DNA of 37,096 nucleotides from Bacteroidota bacterium (GTDB lineage: Bacteria; Bacteroidota; Bacteroidia; Chitinophagales; Chitinophagaceae): assembly GCA_023430465.1 (NCBI GenBank), contig JAEZAM010000070.1, forward strand, positions 1-37,096, read 5' to 3'. Position numbers and translations under genes: made by a program. The notes below the pieces were generated by a model. That model was not told where the DNA came from. It searched no databases and saw only the letters and a program-made list of their open reading frames with translations. Shown here piece by piece: positions 17,298-27,027 of this stretch; position 1 is the first letter of the stretch; every line of letters begins with the position of its first letter.

Positions 17298-17942
17298 TTA
17301 TAATTTGCGGATCAGGTACAACCCGTCGCGCAAGGTGATGATCATTTTATCGATGTCCTGCCGGGAGCGGATGTATTCATTGAATGCCGCGACAGCCTTT
17401 CCGCTCTTTCCTTTTGGGGGTGATTGAAGCACCTCCCCGTGAAAAAAGATATTATCCGCTAAGATAAAGCCGTTTGGCCTTAGTTGTGGCAGAACAAGTT
17501 CGAAATATTGCGTATACGAAACCTTATCAGCGTCAATAAATACAAGATCCCAGGTCTCACGAAGCGCAGGCACGACCTCTAACGCATTTCCGGTATGTAA
17601 AATTATGTTGTCTTTGTGCGGTGACCGGTCGAAATACCAGCGGGCGAGCTGTGCATCCTTCTCCCGGAGCTCGATGGTGTGCAGTTTACCCCCCGGCACC
17701 AGGCCCTTCACTAACGCCAGTGCGCTGTAACCGGTGAAGGTGCCAATCTCCAAAATACGCTCCGGGCGGATCATGCGGCTGATCATCTCCAGCAATTTCC
17801 CCTGGAGGTGACCGCTGAGCATGTGGTGCTCGGGGTGGCCCGCAGCCGTCGCCGCCGCCAGCTCGGCCATTAGCGGGTCATCAGGAGTGGAATATTCCTC
17901 CGCATATTGCTGAATGGCGGGATGGATGATTTGCAGGCTCAT
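17298..17942 (-). CDS. Class I SAM-dependent O-methyltransferase (catechol-type family)
   Basis: The 214-residue protein matches the small cation-dependent O-methyltransferases related to COMT and caffeoyl-CoA methyltransferases. The SAM-binding glycine loop LEIGTFTGYSALAL is at about 64-78. The metal ligand region VFIDADK is at 134-140, and ADNIFFHGEV at 162-171 supplies the second metal-binding Asp-Asn pair. The substrate cannot be told from sequence. Its ATG overlaps the TGA of the transporter gene by one base (TGATG), which indicates coupled translation. Confidence 0.92.
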   Translation of the reverse strand: MSLQIIHPAIQQYAEEYSTPDDPLMAELAAATAAGHPEHHMLSGHLQGKLLEMISRMIRPERILEIGTFTGYSALALVKGLVPGGKLHTIELREKDAQLARWYFDRSPHKDNIILHTGNALEVVPALRETWDLVFIDADKVSYTQYFELVLPQLRPNGFILADNIFFHGEVLQSPPKGKSGKAVAAFNEYIRSRQDIDKMIITLRDGLYLIRKL

Positions 17943-19465
17943 CAGCGGATCTCCGGAACAGGTTCTGGTTTATGTGAAACAAGCAGAAGGCCGATGAACG
18001 TGATCAGTCCGTTAATGATCAGCAGCTCAAGACCGATCTGGAATGACCCGAACAGCAACTCCTGGTTAACCTCGAGTATGTAACAAAGTATAGGAGAAAT
18101 TACACAGACGATTGGCACAAGATGATCTTTTACCTGCCGTTTGGTAAGTATCCCGAATGTAAACAGGCCAAGCAACGGTCCGTACGTATAGGCAGCTATC
18201 TTCAATATCACGCCGATCATACTCGGCTTGTTGATCTCCTCGAAGACCAGCACAAAGAGCAGGAAGATGAAAGCAAATACGAGGTGTACCCGCTGGCGGA
18301 TACGTTTTTTCTTCTCATCGCTCCAGCCGGCTTTGCGTTGCATACCGAGAATATCAATACAGAAAGAAGCTGTGAGTGCGGTAATGGCCCCATCGGCACT
18401 GGGAAAAAGGGCAGAGATCAAAGCGATGATGAAGATCACCGATACAACCGGAGGCATATGATCCAATGCGATCACAGGAAAGAGTTTGTCTCCGGTCGCG
18501 TTCTTGCCATCCAGCATCAGCCTTGTCACCTCCTTGCCATTTTCCATGGTGGTTACAGTGGTGGCTCCGAGGGAATCGGCATACAGATACAGTAGCCCGC
18601 CGAGCACGAGGAAAAGGAGGATCACGAATAACATGATAACTGAGAGCGTGATCACATTCTTCTGTGAATCCTTCAGGTTTTTTACCGAGATGTTTTTTTG
18701 CATCATCTCCTGGTCCATCCCCGTCATGGTGATGGTGATGAAGGCCCCGGCGAGTATCTGTTTAAGAAAAAAGAATTTGCTCTCCGGATCGGTGAAAAAT
18801 ATCTTCGAATAGCCTTTATCACCCATTTCAGCCAGTGCGGAACCGAGTGAAGTATCCATCGCATTAAGCATGTAGATCACGCACACTACAAGCCCTGTGA
18901 GCATGAACGTGGTCTGCAATGTATCAGTAAACACGATCGTTTTAACGCCACCTTCATAGGTATAGACGAGGATCATGATGAGAATGATGACCGTGGTTAG
19001 CCAAAACGGTACGTTGAGATTGGTAAGGATCGCGTCCTGCAATATTTTGACCACCAGGTATAGGCGGGCGGTGGCACCAAGCGTGCGGGAAAGTATGAAG
19101 AACGAGGCTCCTGTTTTATAGGAACGGAATCCCAGCCGCGTACTGAGATAATTATAGATGGATGTAAGATTCAGCCGGTAATAAAGCGGCAACAACACAA
19201 ATGCAATGATCACATACCCGATGAGGTACCCTAGCATTATCTGGAAATAAGCGAATGATTCCGCTTTGACCGCGCCGGGCACACTCACGAACGTAACGCC
19301 TGACAGCGAGGTCCCTATCATTCCAAATGCAACAAGCATCCAGTTACTGTTGCGGTTGCCAATAAAGAACGAGTCGTTATTTGAATTCCTGGATGTATAC
19401 CAGGCCACTGCGAGCAACAATAGAAAGTAACCGATGACGAAGGAAAACAATAAGCCAGCCGACAT
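17942..19465 (-). CDS. Sodium:solute symporter (SSS family)
   Basis: This 507-residue inner-membrane protein has about thirteen hydrophobic helices and begins SAGLLFSFVIGYFLLLLAVAWYTSR, the usual first helix of the family. GMIGTSLSGVTFVSVPG in the second helix corresponds to the sodium-site region, and ALISALFPSADGAITALTASF to the conserved eighth-ninth helix signature. It should import a small solute with sodium; sugar, amino acid, sialic acid or carboxylate cannot be separated here. An exact -7 box lies about 57 bases upstream. It heads the run that continues with the methyltransferase, glucosaminidase and hpt. Confidence 0.93.
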   Translation of the reverse strand: MSAGLLFSFVIGYFLLLLAVAWYTSRNSNNDSFFIGNRNSNWMLVAFGMIGTSLSGVTFVSVPGAVKAESFAYFQIMLGYLIGYVIIAFVLLPLYYRLNLTSIYNYLSTRLGFRSYKTGASFFILSRTLGATARLYLVVKILQDAILTNLNVPFWLTTVIILIMILVYTYEGGVKTIVFTDTLQTTFMLTGLVVCVIYMLNAMDTSLGSALAEMGDKGYSKIFFTDPESKFFFLKQILAGAFITITMTGMDQEMMQKNISVKNLKDSQKNVITLSVIMLFVILLFLVLGGLLYLYADSLGATTVTTMENGKEVTRLMLDGKNATGDKLFPVIALDHMPPVVSVIFIIALISALFPSADGAITALTASFCIDILGMQRKAGWSDEKKKRIRQRVHLVFAFIFLLFVLVFEEINKPSMIGVILKIAAYTYGPLLGLFTFGILTKRQVKDHLVPIVCVISPILCYILEVNQELLFGSFQIGLELLIINGLITFIGLLLVSHKPEPVPEIR

Positions 19466-19520
19466 AATTTCGAACTTTTAAAAGGTATGAAAACACGAAT
19501 GCTCCGCAGGTCCGGAATGC

Positions 19521-19528
19521 CAAAAATA
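19521..19528 (-). promoter_or_regulatory. -7 box for the symporter operon
   Basis: On the minus strand this reads TATTTTTG, an exact TAnnTTTG match, with GTTTAC about 14 bases further upstream. It would give a leader of roughly 50 bases before the symporter ATG. Confidence 0.55.
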
Positions 19529-19608
19529 TAAATTACTCTATTGTAAACAGCATAAAGAGAAATGAACGGTTGGTTGCGGCTTTTTGCAACCGCATGGTGA
19601 AATAACAA

Positions 19609-19626
19609 GGCCTGCAATTGCAGGCC
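19609..19626 (-). terminator. Palindrome after the outer-membrane protein gene, possible terminator
   Basis: GGCCTGCAATTGCAGGCC is a perfect 18-base palindrome that folds as a 7-bp stem with an AATT loop. On the minus strand it lies 9 bases after the stop codon and is followed by TTGTTATTT, a weak T-rich tail. A second, weaker hairpin (GGTTGC/GCAACC, 19572-19591) follows. A terminator is the simplest reading. Confidence 0.55.
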
Positions 19627-19635
19627 GCGAGGAGA

Positions 19636-20274
19636 TCAATAGTCCCTGTTATTCCTTCCCTGAAAAAGGCCGATGCTCACACCGGTTCGGATAAGCGGCC
19701 TGATTTCCTTGCGCTGAGCGCCAGGATTATTGGGATCATATTCGACATTCACATAAGGAGAATTGATGTCACCGATCACATCAAACAACATGGAAATGTA
19801 AAAGAAGGTGTTTGAGCCAGGCTGCCGGCCCAGCGCCACACCGCCGCCGAGTAACAGTGAGTTTGAAGCCACCTTCGATGTGAGCTGGGAAGATCCGTCA
19901 AACTCGCGGTATTTTTGCCGGCTGAAATTCCGTTCGTATTGGGCCTGCACAAAAATGATACGGGCAGGGAATAACCGCGTGAATACACCCGGCCCATAGA
20001 GTGTCTGCCTCAGTTTGTCGCCAGGCAGATAATAATCCCGGATCGAGCTATAAACATAATTCAACGCGATACCTGCGTCCAGCCAGTCGGTAAGTGAATA
20101 GCCCAGCACCGGGTTGGCGCCAAGTACAGTTTGCCGGCTGCCAAAGCCGACCGACACTCCACCACCAGTAAATAGTTTATCTTTTCTGAACCCCGTTTTT
20201 TCCTCTTCCTCATCCTGTGCCATTGCGCTGAATGAAACAGATGCGAGCAGGAATACGGCGATTAATTTTTTCAT
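19636..20274 (-). CDS. Outer-membrane beta-barrel family protein
   Basis: The 212-residue protein has a signal peptide (MKKLIAVFLLASVSFSAMA) followed by an acidic stretch (QDEEEEK). The rest shows alternating strands with aromatic ends (VLGYSLTDWLDAGIALNYVY, IIFVQAQYERNF, SLLLGGGVALG), the pattern of a small outer-membrane barrel of the OmpW/OmpA-like type. I cannot name a function. It follows the four-helix protein gene by 11 bases and is the last gene of that run, ending at a palindrome. Confidence 0.8.
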   Translation of the reverse strand: MKKLIAVFLLASVSFSAMAQDEEEEKTGFRKDKLFTGGGVSVGFGSRQTVLGANPVLGYSLTDWLDAGIALNYVYSSIRDYYLPGDKLRQTLYGPGVFTRLFPARIIFVQAQYERNFSRQKYREFDGSSQLTSKVASNSLLLGGGVALGRQPGSNTFFYISMLFDVIGDINSPYVNVEYDPNNPGAQRKEIRPLIRTGVSIGLFQGRNNRDY

Positions 20275-20285
20275 GGCTTAGTTTT

Positions 20286-20765
20286 TTAAGGGTTCCTGTC
20301 TTTCCAGTCCAGTGCCAGTTCTTCACTCAGTCTTTTCTCCGTAGGTGCCATTACCAGTATGAAACCGAGCAACACCGCTGAAAAGACAAGGAATACAAAG
20401 TCACCCGTCAACATGAACAATATCGCTCCGGCGAGTGCAGGCGCTTCGCAAATGGCCAGGTACCTGATCAACGCTCCCCGGTGATGTGTTAGTTTTTCAG
20501 AGTCCGATATTAATTTTTCTTTAGCATAACGTATGCCTTTTGCATACGTCACCCGCGCGATGGTCATTGCTACGAAACTCACGACTGCCAGGCAGGCTAC
20601 CAGTAGTTTGTTGTGCGCTTTCAGCTCTGGCGAGATCGGGCCGGATACCTGGTTCAGGACCAGGGCGACAAAGATCAACACGAGGATACCGCCTGCAATA
20701 GCGAAGAACAATACCCTTGTTGCTTTCATAAAGTCCTGAAGATTATTATCTGGCAACCGGTTCAT
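20286..20765 (-). CDS. Four-helix integral membrane protein of unknown function
   Basis: The 159-residue protein has four likely membrane helices, at about 15-40, 51-70, 100-118 and 120-139, with a charged cytoplasmic or periplasmic loop (KGIRYAKEKLISDSEKLTHHR) in the middle and an acidic tail. I do not recognise a family with a known role. Its ATG overlaps the TGA of the FAD-oxidase gene by four bases (ATGA), so the two are translationally coupled. Confidence 0.85.
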   Translation of the reverse strand: MNRLPDNNLQDFMKATRVLFFAIAGGILVLIFVALVLNQVSGPISPELKAHNKLLVACLAVVSFVAMTIARVTYAKGIRYAKEKLISDSEKLTHHRGALIRYLAICEAPALAGAILFMLTGDFVFLVFSAVLLGFILVMAPTEKRLSEELALDWKDRNP

Positions 20766-22195
20766 AGATCGAAGATTTTGCCTGCATTCAGGATATTGTT
20801 CGGATCAAACGTTTTTTTAATGCCCCGCATGAGTTGCAATTGCACGTCATCAAACATGATATCCATGAATGGCTTTTGAATCAGCCCGATCCCATGTTCG
20901 CCGCTGATAGTACCTCCAAGGCTTTTCACGAGATCAAACAGGGCACGAAGGCTGGCGGTCATTGCTTCATCACCATAGCTGTTGGGAGTTCCATCTTTAT
21001 GAATCCTGATATGCAGGTTGCCATCACCGGCGTGGCCGTAGCACACGGCATGAAACCCGTGCTCCAACCCGAGCGCCTTGACGCCTCTCACAAGTGCAGG
21101 CAATTCGGCCCGTGGCACCACAGTATCCTCTTCGATCGTATACCCTGCTATCTTCACAGCTTCGGCCGTTCTGCGGCGCAGTTTCCAGAGTTCAGCCTTT
21201 TGTTGGGCATCATCTGCAAAAAACACTTCACCTCCCTCATATTCTGCCATGAGCCCTGCTATCTGTTCCATCTCCTGCATCAATACATCCATGTTATTGC
21301 CGTCCACCTCAATGATGAGATGTGCAGCAATGTCATCGCTTACCGGCACGGCATAGCTTTCAACCATTTTGCTGACGATCTGCAAGGCATCGATCTCAAC
21401 CAGCTCCAGCGCACTTGGCGTAAAGCCTGCGCGGAAGATAGCACTCACCGCTTCGCTGGCTTTTTCCAGTGAAGCAAAGGGCACCAGCATCAGCAGGTCA
21501 TATTTGGGCAAAGGGATCAAGCGGAGCACGATAGTGGTCACGATACCAAGCGTGCCTTCGCTTCCCACCATCAATTGCGTGAGGTTGTACCCGGTGGAGT
21601 TCTTCAATACATTGGAGCCGGTCCAGATCACATCGCCTGTTGGCAACACCACTTCCAGGTTCAGTACATAATCCTTTACCACGCCATATTTCACTGCTTT
21701 CGGGCCACCGCTGTTCTCCGCAATATTGCCACCGATAAAGCAGGAACCCCTGCTGCTGGGATCGGGTGGGTAAAACAAGCCTTTCTCTTTCACCGCATTC
21801 TGCAATACCTCTGTGATCACACCTGGCTGTGTTGTCACCTGCAAGTTGCGCTCGTCGATATGTACAATATTATTCAGCCGCTCTGTCGACAGCAGCACAC
21901 CCCCCAGATGAGGCAGGGCTCCACCGCTTAATCCTGTGCCGGCACCGCGTGGTGTTACCGGAATCAGATCCCGGTTGCAGATCTTCATGATCGCACTTAC
22001 TTCGGCAGTTGTGGCGGGCTTTAGTACAATGTCGGGAAGATAGCTCAGCGTCTCCGTTTCGTCATGGGAATAGTGCTGCCTGGTTTCATCATCGCCGATC
22101 ACGTATTGATCGCCGACGATCCGGCGGAATGACTCAAGATGTTCGGGTGTGATCTTCCCGGTCGCTACCGGGGCTATAGTACTGTATTGGCTCAT
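20762..22195 (-). CDS. FAD-linked oxidase, GlcD/D-lactate dehydrogenase-like
   Basis: The start is set at ATG 22195; a longer in-frame start at 22285 would run into the upstream gene and adds no conserved sequence. The 477-residue protein has a PCMH-type FAD-binding domain with TPRGAGTGLSGGA at 81-93, PPDPSS at 143-148 and GGNIAENSGG at 155-164. The FAD-oxidase C-terminal domain carries GHAGDGNLH at 387-395 and SGEHGIG at 431-437. These are the hallmarks of glycolate oxidase subunit GlcD and of D-lactate dehydrogenases, which oxidise 2-hydroxy acids. The exact substrate is not decidable, and no GlcE or GlcF partner gene is nearby. Confidence 0.93.
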   Translation of the reverse strand: MSQYSTIAPVATGKITPEHLESFRRIVGDQYVIGDDETRQHYSHDETETLSYLPDIVLKPATTAEVSAIMKICNRDLIPVTPRGAGTGLSGGALPHLGGVLLSTERLNNIVHIDERNLQVTTQPGVITEVLQNAVKEKGLFYPPDPSSRGSCFIGGNIAENSGGPKAVKYGVVKDYVLNLEVVLPTGDVIWTGSNVLKNSTGYNLTQLMVGSEGTLGIVTTIVLRLIPLPKYDLLMLVPFASLEKASEAVSAIFRAGFTPSALELVEIDALQIVSKMVESYAVPVSDDIAAHLIIEVDGNNMDVLMQEMEQIAGLMAEYEGGEVFFADDAQQKAELWKLRRRTAEAVKIAGYTIEEDTVVPRAELPALVRGVKALGLEHGFHAVCYGHAGDGNLHIRIHKDGTPNSYGDEAMTASLRALFDLVKSLGGTISGEHGIGLIQKPFMDIMFDDVQLQLMRGIKKTFDPNNILNAGKIFDL

Positions 22196-22250
22196 TTGGC
22201 CGCAAAATTCGGAAAAAACAGGCAACCTTCGGCCGTTATATGATAATAGG

Positions 22251-23291
22251 TCAATAAGATTTGAAGGTCGGACACATCGCTTCACGGCGATTGCCCTTGT
22301 ACTGGTCCACTACGCCAATTTTGGTCAGGGAAAATTCGAACGCCCCCCTGGTATTGTTGTAATTTCTCATGGAAGAAATCGTAGCATCATAGGTAAACGT
22401 GAAGTTGAAATCTTTGTAGCCCAACCCTATCATGGGAATGACCGCATCGCCATTCCGGTAGTACAGTCCCCCTATTAAAATATTCTCACCATCACCGGAC
22501 AAATTATAATGAGCATTTGCCCCGATCAACCATTCGTGCGATTTTGCCTGCAGGGAAAAATAGCTGTTTGGATTGATGATCCATTGATCATTCAGCTTGA
22601 AACTGCCATTGATGAACGCCGTATGTCTTACAGGTATCCGGTTGTCAACACCCGGTTGGGCACTGAAAAACGATTCCCTCGGGCGATTGATGTGATGCGA
22701 AGAAAATCCTGCATTGAAGTAAGTGGCGTCATTCGGGAAATAAGCGTAGTTCAGCCCCGCCTGTATGTCGAGGTAATTGATATTGTTTTCGGTAAGTGCT
22801 ACGCTGGTAGGGAGTTTATTATCGAAAAATTTTCCGTCGAACTGGTCAGGGAATTTGAGATTGTTCACATTGATCTGTTTATTTGCCCACCCCACATTGA
22901 AACCAAGGCTCAGCAGGCTGCCGAGGTTGAGGGTCTGGTGATAGGCCACTGATCCGTATACTCGCGTGGAGGTAAGGTTACCGCTGCCTGCCACATCCCT
23001 GAGGATGACGCCGCCAACGCCCATCCAGCCATCGCTGTTTTCATTCTGCAGGATCTGCACATCTCCATAGGCACTCATGGTCTTGTAAGGTATCGCCATC
23101 ACGGATGACCACTGGTTGCGGTAATTTACACCGAGCCGGTAATCCCCCTCAGGCATAAAGCCTGTATTCGCCGGGTTGGTTAGCAGCGGCGAGTTCATGA
23201 ATTGCGAGAAATGAAGATCCTGTGCCATAACCGGCAGGGTTACGCTCAGGGTGGCAAAGGCAATCATTAACGATTTCAAGGTCCGCTTCAT
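22251..23291 (-). CDS. PorP/SprF family outer-membrane protein (T9SS partner)
   Basis: This 346-residue protein has a signal peptide (MKRTLKSLMIAFATLSVTLPVMA) followed by QDLHFSQFMNSPLLTNPANTGF, the textbook N-terminus of PorP/SprF proteins. NYRNQWSSV, GVGGVILRD and a C-terminal RREAMCPTF segment are also family features. Between them lie barrel-like strands. It starts 28 bases after the stop codon of the PKD/SBBP surface-protein gene, repeating the client-then-SprF order seen at 8915-11842. It should help display that client at the outer membrane. Confidence 0.94.
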   Translation of the reverse strand: MKRTLKSLMIAFATLSVTLPVMAQDLHFSQFMNSPLLTNPANTGFMPEGDYRLGVNYRNQWSSVMAIPYKTMSAYGDVQILQNENSDGWMGVGGVILRDVAGSGNLTSTRVYGSVAYHQTLNLGSLLSLGFNVGWANKQINVNNLKFPDQFDGKFFDNKLPTSVALTENNINYLDIQAGLNYAYFPNDATYFNAGFSSHHINRPRESFFSAQPGVDNRIPVRHTAFINGSFKLNDQWIINPNSYFSLQAKSHEWLIGANAHYNLSGDGENILIGGLYYRNGDAVIPMIGLGYKDFNFTFTYDATISSMRNYNNTRGAFEFSLTKIGVVDQYKGNRREAMCPTFKSY

Positions 23292-23319
23292 AGTCTGTTC
23301 TCCTTTCGCTTTGTTGATC

Positions 23320-26300
23320 TTACCTGATCAGGGTGATGTCCCCTTTCTTCGTGGCTTTTGTGCCATCAAAGAATTCAACATCGAGAGTATATGCATAAAC
23401 ATCCATCGGTTGTACTACGCCCTTCACTTTACCGTCCCATCCCTGCAGGCGGTTCTGTGTTTCGAATACTTTCTGACCCCACCTGTTCCAGATGGTGAAT
23501 CGCATTTTGGCGATACCAAAGCCGCGCACCATCACGATGCTGTTCACATCATTGCTGTTCGGCGTGAATGCATTCGGCACATCGAGGGCTGGTTCGATCA
23601 GGGTTGAAACGGTCAGGCAGGTAGTATCACTGCAACCAACCTGGTTGAAGGCCACCAGGCAGGCATCGAATGTGCCTGTTGAATTGTACTGATGCACCAC
23701 ATCTGCCCGTGAGGTGGTGGACAAGGTATCTCCGTCACCAAAGATCCATTTGAACCGGACAGCATTTGCTGATGATTCATTGCGGAAAGTATGGGGCGTG
23801 TTGACGATCGGGGTGGTTGGGGTGTAACTAAACCCGGCAACCGGGGTATCGTACACAACGACAGTAAACGTTGCTGTATCCCGCACATTACATGTATTGG
23901 GGTCGATGGCTATCATCCTGATAGTGTATGTACCCGGTGCATTGTAAAGGTGGGTTGGGTTGATATCTGTGGAAGTATTATTGGCTCCGGAAGCAGGATC
24001 ACCAAAATCCCACTCGAAAGTGAGACCACCCACAGAAGTGTTAGTGAATACAGCGGTGTATGGCGCACAACCGATCGCCGGTGTATCAAATGAGGCTTCA
24101 ACGTTTGCGGCCACACGTACCACGATCTCGAGTGAGTCGGGGAAATTACAGTATGCTGAATCACGCAATACAAGCCATGCGCTGTAAGTGCCCGGACCCG
24201 GATATACATGGTTCACCGGCGCAAGACCCGCTACTACTCTTGGGCTGCCATCTCCAAAATTCCATATGAAAGAAGTATCGGTGAATGGACGAACTGGCTG
24301 GGTGGTGGACAAATTATTGAACTGATAGTTGAAAGCATCACAGGGGGCAAGCTTCGTCACCGATGCATCCAGGTTTGCAATCAGGTCGCCTACACTGATG
24401 TTGATATAGGACGTATCACGCACGTTACAGGCAGTAGGGTTGATAGCAATCAGCATCACGCGGTAAGTACCGACGGTATTGAAGGTATGTGAGCGGGTGA
24501 AACCGCTGGCTGCGGGAAATGGTCCTTCGTCAAAGGTTGAGTAGTTGGGATCGGTTTGTGCGATAGGGCCGGAGCCGTCATCTCCGAAATTCCAGATGTA
24601 TTCGGTAGCATTGCGTACCTGGTCAGTAAAGTCCACAGTAAGCGGCACACAACCGGCTGTATCGCGGGGTGTACCACCGATAGATGACTGAATCTGCGAA
24701 CCCACACCGGCGAGGTTAAATGCTATCTTGATCATGCCGAGGTTACAAAACGCGCTGTTGGGCCGTGTCGGTGCCCATACACCGGGTGTTGTCGGGAAAT
24801 TCGCACCACCGCCACAGTTGGCGCAGACGCCCTGGTAGATGATACCATTTGGATCAAAACGGCTGGTACCACCATCTACGTGGTCGGCAAATCCGCCGCC
24901 CGGCTGTCCGAAAAAGCTTCCGTATAGCTGTGACACCGCATCACGGCGCAGAACGAAGAAATAAAAGTCCCCATCGTCGGTCGTGGATTGAAGGGCATCG
25001 GCGGTGACAGGCAGGCCCGAAGTACCGGAACTGGGATAACCCGTGGTCACCGTTCCGCCCCATCCTGAAACGTACACATTTTCACATCGGTCTACAAGAA
25101 AAGCGGTGGGGGAAATATTAGGCAACGGCGAAGCCGTTCCAAATACCGTACTGTATACGAAGGCCGAAAGATCGGGCCTGAGCTTCGCGATGAATTGTTT
25201 TGAACCCGGGTTACTGTAAGCGGCGTTCACCACCGGCCAGTTACCGGTTGTTTGGCCGGTGACATATGGAAAACCGGAGCGGTCAAACTGGATGCCATAT
25301 ATCTGGTCTTTCCCTGTAGTGCCAAGATAGGTCGAGCGTACGATCCCCGAACCGTCATTGCGTATCTGTGCTATAAACCCATCAATGCTGTCAGGGGTAT
25401 TGTCGCCCTGCAGCGCAGGTCCGATCACACCTGCCTGCACGCCGGGGAAATTCTGGCTTTGCGTACCACCCGCTACAAAGATGTCCCCTCCCGCCGAGAG
25501 TGTAAGTACATATGCGGCATCATTGCCATGACCACCGAGGAAACTGGAAAAAAGCGGGGTGAGGTTGGGTGAAAATTTCATCACAACGCCATCCTGCAGT
25601 CCGCCACCGAACGCAGGTTGAAACGCACCCGCCGTTACCGGGAATGCGGTACCGTTTACTCCGCTTGATTGTGTTGTGCTGGCTACATATACATTCCCTG
25701 CGCCATCCAGGATCACTTCGCTGCGGCCATCATCACCATAGTTGCGCTGAAGTGATTGTACGCCCGAACGGACGAAGCTGATATTAACGCCGTCTGCGCC
25801 GCTGCCGCCTGCCACGATGGAAGCAAATTGCCCTCCGGTCTGGTTAAGCTTGGTAACTACGATATCATATCCGCCACCGGCACCCAACGGCGTATTTGTT
25901 GCCGGGTAATTATCTGAAGAGGTACGACCCGCCAGGATGAGGTTTCCCTGCTGGTCCGCAACAAGACTATGTGGTTGCTCATTTCCGGAGCCACCCACAT
26001 AAGTGGCGTAAAGCCGTGTACCTCCGTTTGCACTGAGCTTGATGATACCGATATCGATGGCGCCGGGGGAATCATTGCTGCCACCCTGGTAAGTGGTTTG
26101 CAAAGCACCCGGTGTTACAGGAAAGCCGGCACCAAATACAATACCACCACCAAAAAAACTACCATCAGGACCATAGGTTGCGGTGAAACCAAAGTTGTTG
26201 GCCGCACTGCCGGAGAACGAACAAAATATCAGCGATGGATCAATGATGAGCGTGGACGCCGGATCATACCCTTTGATTTCGAAGCTCACCACATTTCCCC

Positions 26301-26976
26301 GGACTACGTATTTGCTGCTGAGTTCTTTTTTTCCATTGGCACCCACCTGGTACGTGTATGGGGCTGACTCGCGCAGTTCACCTACCGAGGTTGAGATCAC
26401 CAGCTCTTTATTTTGCACACTTATCTTATCTGCTCCCTCGTATTTCATGGCGATCTTCCTGATGTCTGCGCCAGGGCGTGCAATGATATCATACTTGAGG
26501 ACTCCATTGTACGTGTAGTAGCGCACATCGATGCCAGGGTAAATCTCCTTCAGGGTCATTGCCTGGTATATGCGACAACCCTCCCCCCATTTGGAGCGAT
26601 CATTTCCAATCAGGTAATTCGTTACACCGGGTGCAGGCTTGTCTGGCTGCAGTTGCACATTTGGCGAAGCCCCTACAAAATCCACGTTATAGGAGTGTGA
26701 TCGCAGAAGAATGCCCTTTCCCCGGGCCGCTTCAGCGGTCTGGTGGTTGTGAAGCAATTCTTCCATTTTACGGTAATCATCCTTATTATGTTGCAGTATG
26801 GTGAACCCGGAGGAACGAATAAACACCGATCCGGCATTCACATCACCTTTGAAGCGCACGCGGTTATCCCACTGCCCTTTGTTCTCCACAAACTCGATGT
26901 TATTAAAATCCTGCGCTCCCAGGTGGAAGGAAAAACCAAGAAGGACGAGAATTAAAAAGAGGTTAAGTCTTGACAT
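23320..26976 (-). CDS. T9SS-exported surface protein with SBBP propeller and PKD domains
   Basis: The ATG at 26976 gives the signal peptide MSRLNLFLILVLLGFSFHLGA; seven more in-frame codons lie upstream. The 1218-residue protein starts with a DUF7948-like region (NIEFVENKGQWDNRVRFKG; about 25-265). A stretch of SBBP-type beta-propeller repeats follows at about 265-760, with repeats such as YVGGSGNEQPHSLVADQQGN and FLGGHGNDAAYVLTLSAGGD. Four PKD domains come next (IWNFGDDG, IWNFGDGS, EWDFGDPA, KWIFGDGD; about 780-1130). The sorting domain at the end has PNAFTPNSNDVNS, IWNRWGQKVF and KGDITLIR. It is a different architecture from the two SprB-repeat proteins but shares their ending. The sprF-like gene follows directly. 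Role at the cell surface is inferred. Confidence 0.93.
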   Translation of the reverse strand: MSRLNLFLILVLLGFSFHLGAQDFNNIEFVENKGQWDNRVRFKGDVNAGSVFIRSSGFTILQHNKDDYRKMEELLHNHQTAEAARGKGILLRSHSYNVDFVGASPNVQLQPDKPAPGVTNYLIGNDRSKWGEGCRIYQAMTLKEIYPGIDVRYYTYNGVLKYDIIARPGADIRKIAMKYEGADKISVQNKELVISTSVGELRESAPYTYQVGANGKKELSSKYVVRGNVVSFEIKGYDPASTLIIDPSLIFCSFSGSAANNFGFTATYGPDGSFFGGGIVFGAGFPVTPGALQTTYQGGSNDSPGAIDIGIIKLSANGGTRLYATYVGGSGNEQPHSLVADQQGNLILAGRTSSDNYPATNTPLGAGGGYDIVVTKLNQTGGQFASIVAGGSGADGVNISFVRSGVQSLQRNYGDDGRSEVILDGAGNVYVASTTQSSGVNGTAFPVTAGAFQPAFGGGLQDGVVMKFSPNLTPLFSSFLGGHGNDAAYVLTLSAGGDIFVAGGTQSQNFPGVQAGVIGPALQGDNTPDSIDGFIAQIRNDGSGIVRSTYLGTTGKDQIYGIQFDRSGFPYVTGQTTGNWPVVNAAYSNPGSKQFIAKLRPDLSAFVYSTVFGTASPLPNISPTAFLVDRCENVYVSGWGGTVTTGYPSSGTSGLPVTADALQSTTDDGDFYFFVLRRDAVSQLYGSFFGQPGGGFADHVDGGTSRFDPNGIIYQGVCANCGGGANFPTTPGVWAPTRPNSAFCNLGMIKIAFNLAGVGSQIQSSIGGTPRDTAGCVPLTVDFTDQVRNATEYIWNFGDDGSGPIAQTDPNYSTFDEGPFPAASGFTRSHTFNTVGTYRVMLIAINPTACNVRDTSYINISVGDLIANLDASVTKLAPCDAFNYQFNNLSTTQPVRPFTDTSFIWNFGDGSPRVVAGLAPVNHVYPGPGTYSAWLVLRDSAYCNFPDSLEIVVRVAANVEASFDTPAIGCAPYTAVFTNTSVGGLTFEWDFGDPASGANNTSTDINPTHLYNAPGTYTIRMIAIDPNTCNVRDTATFTVVVYDTPVAGFSYTPTTPIVNTPHTFRNESSANAVRFKWIFGDGDTLSTTSRADVVHQYNSTGTFDACLVAFNQVGCSDTTCLTVSTLIEPALDVPNAFTPNSNDVNSIVMVRGFGIAKMRFTIWNRWGQKVFETQNRLQGWDGKVKGVVQPMDVYAYTLDVEFFDGTKATKKGDITLIR

Positions 26977-27027
26977 TCTACCTATTAAAATAATCAAAAT
27001 ATCCGGGAACTTTTCCGAAAACTTATG

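Noticed and set aside
22196..22285. Longer start of the FAD-linked oxidase at 22285
   Set aside because: It would overlap the end of the PorP/SprF gene by 35 bases and adds non-conserved residues; ATG 22195 is a better start.
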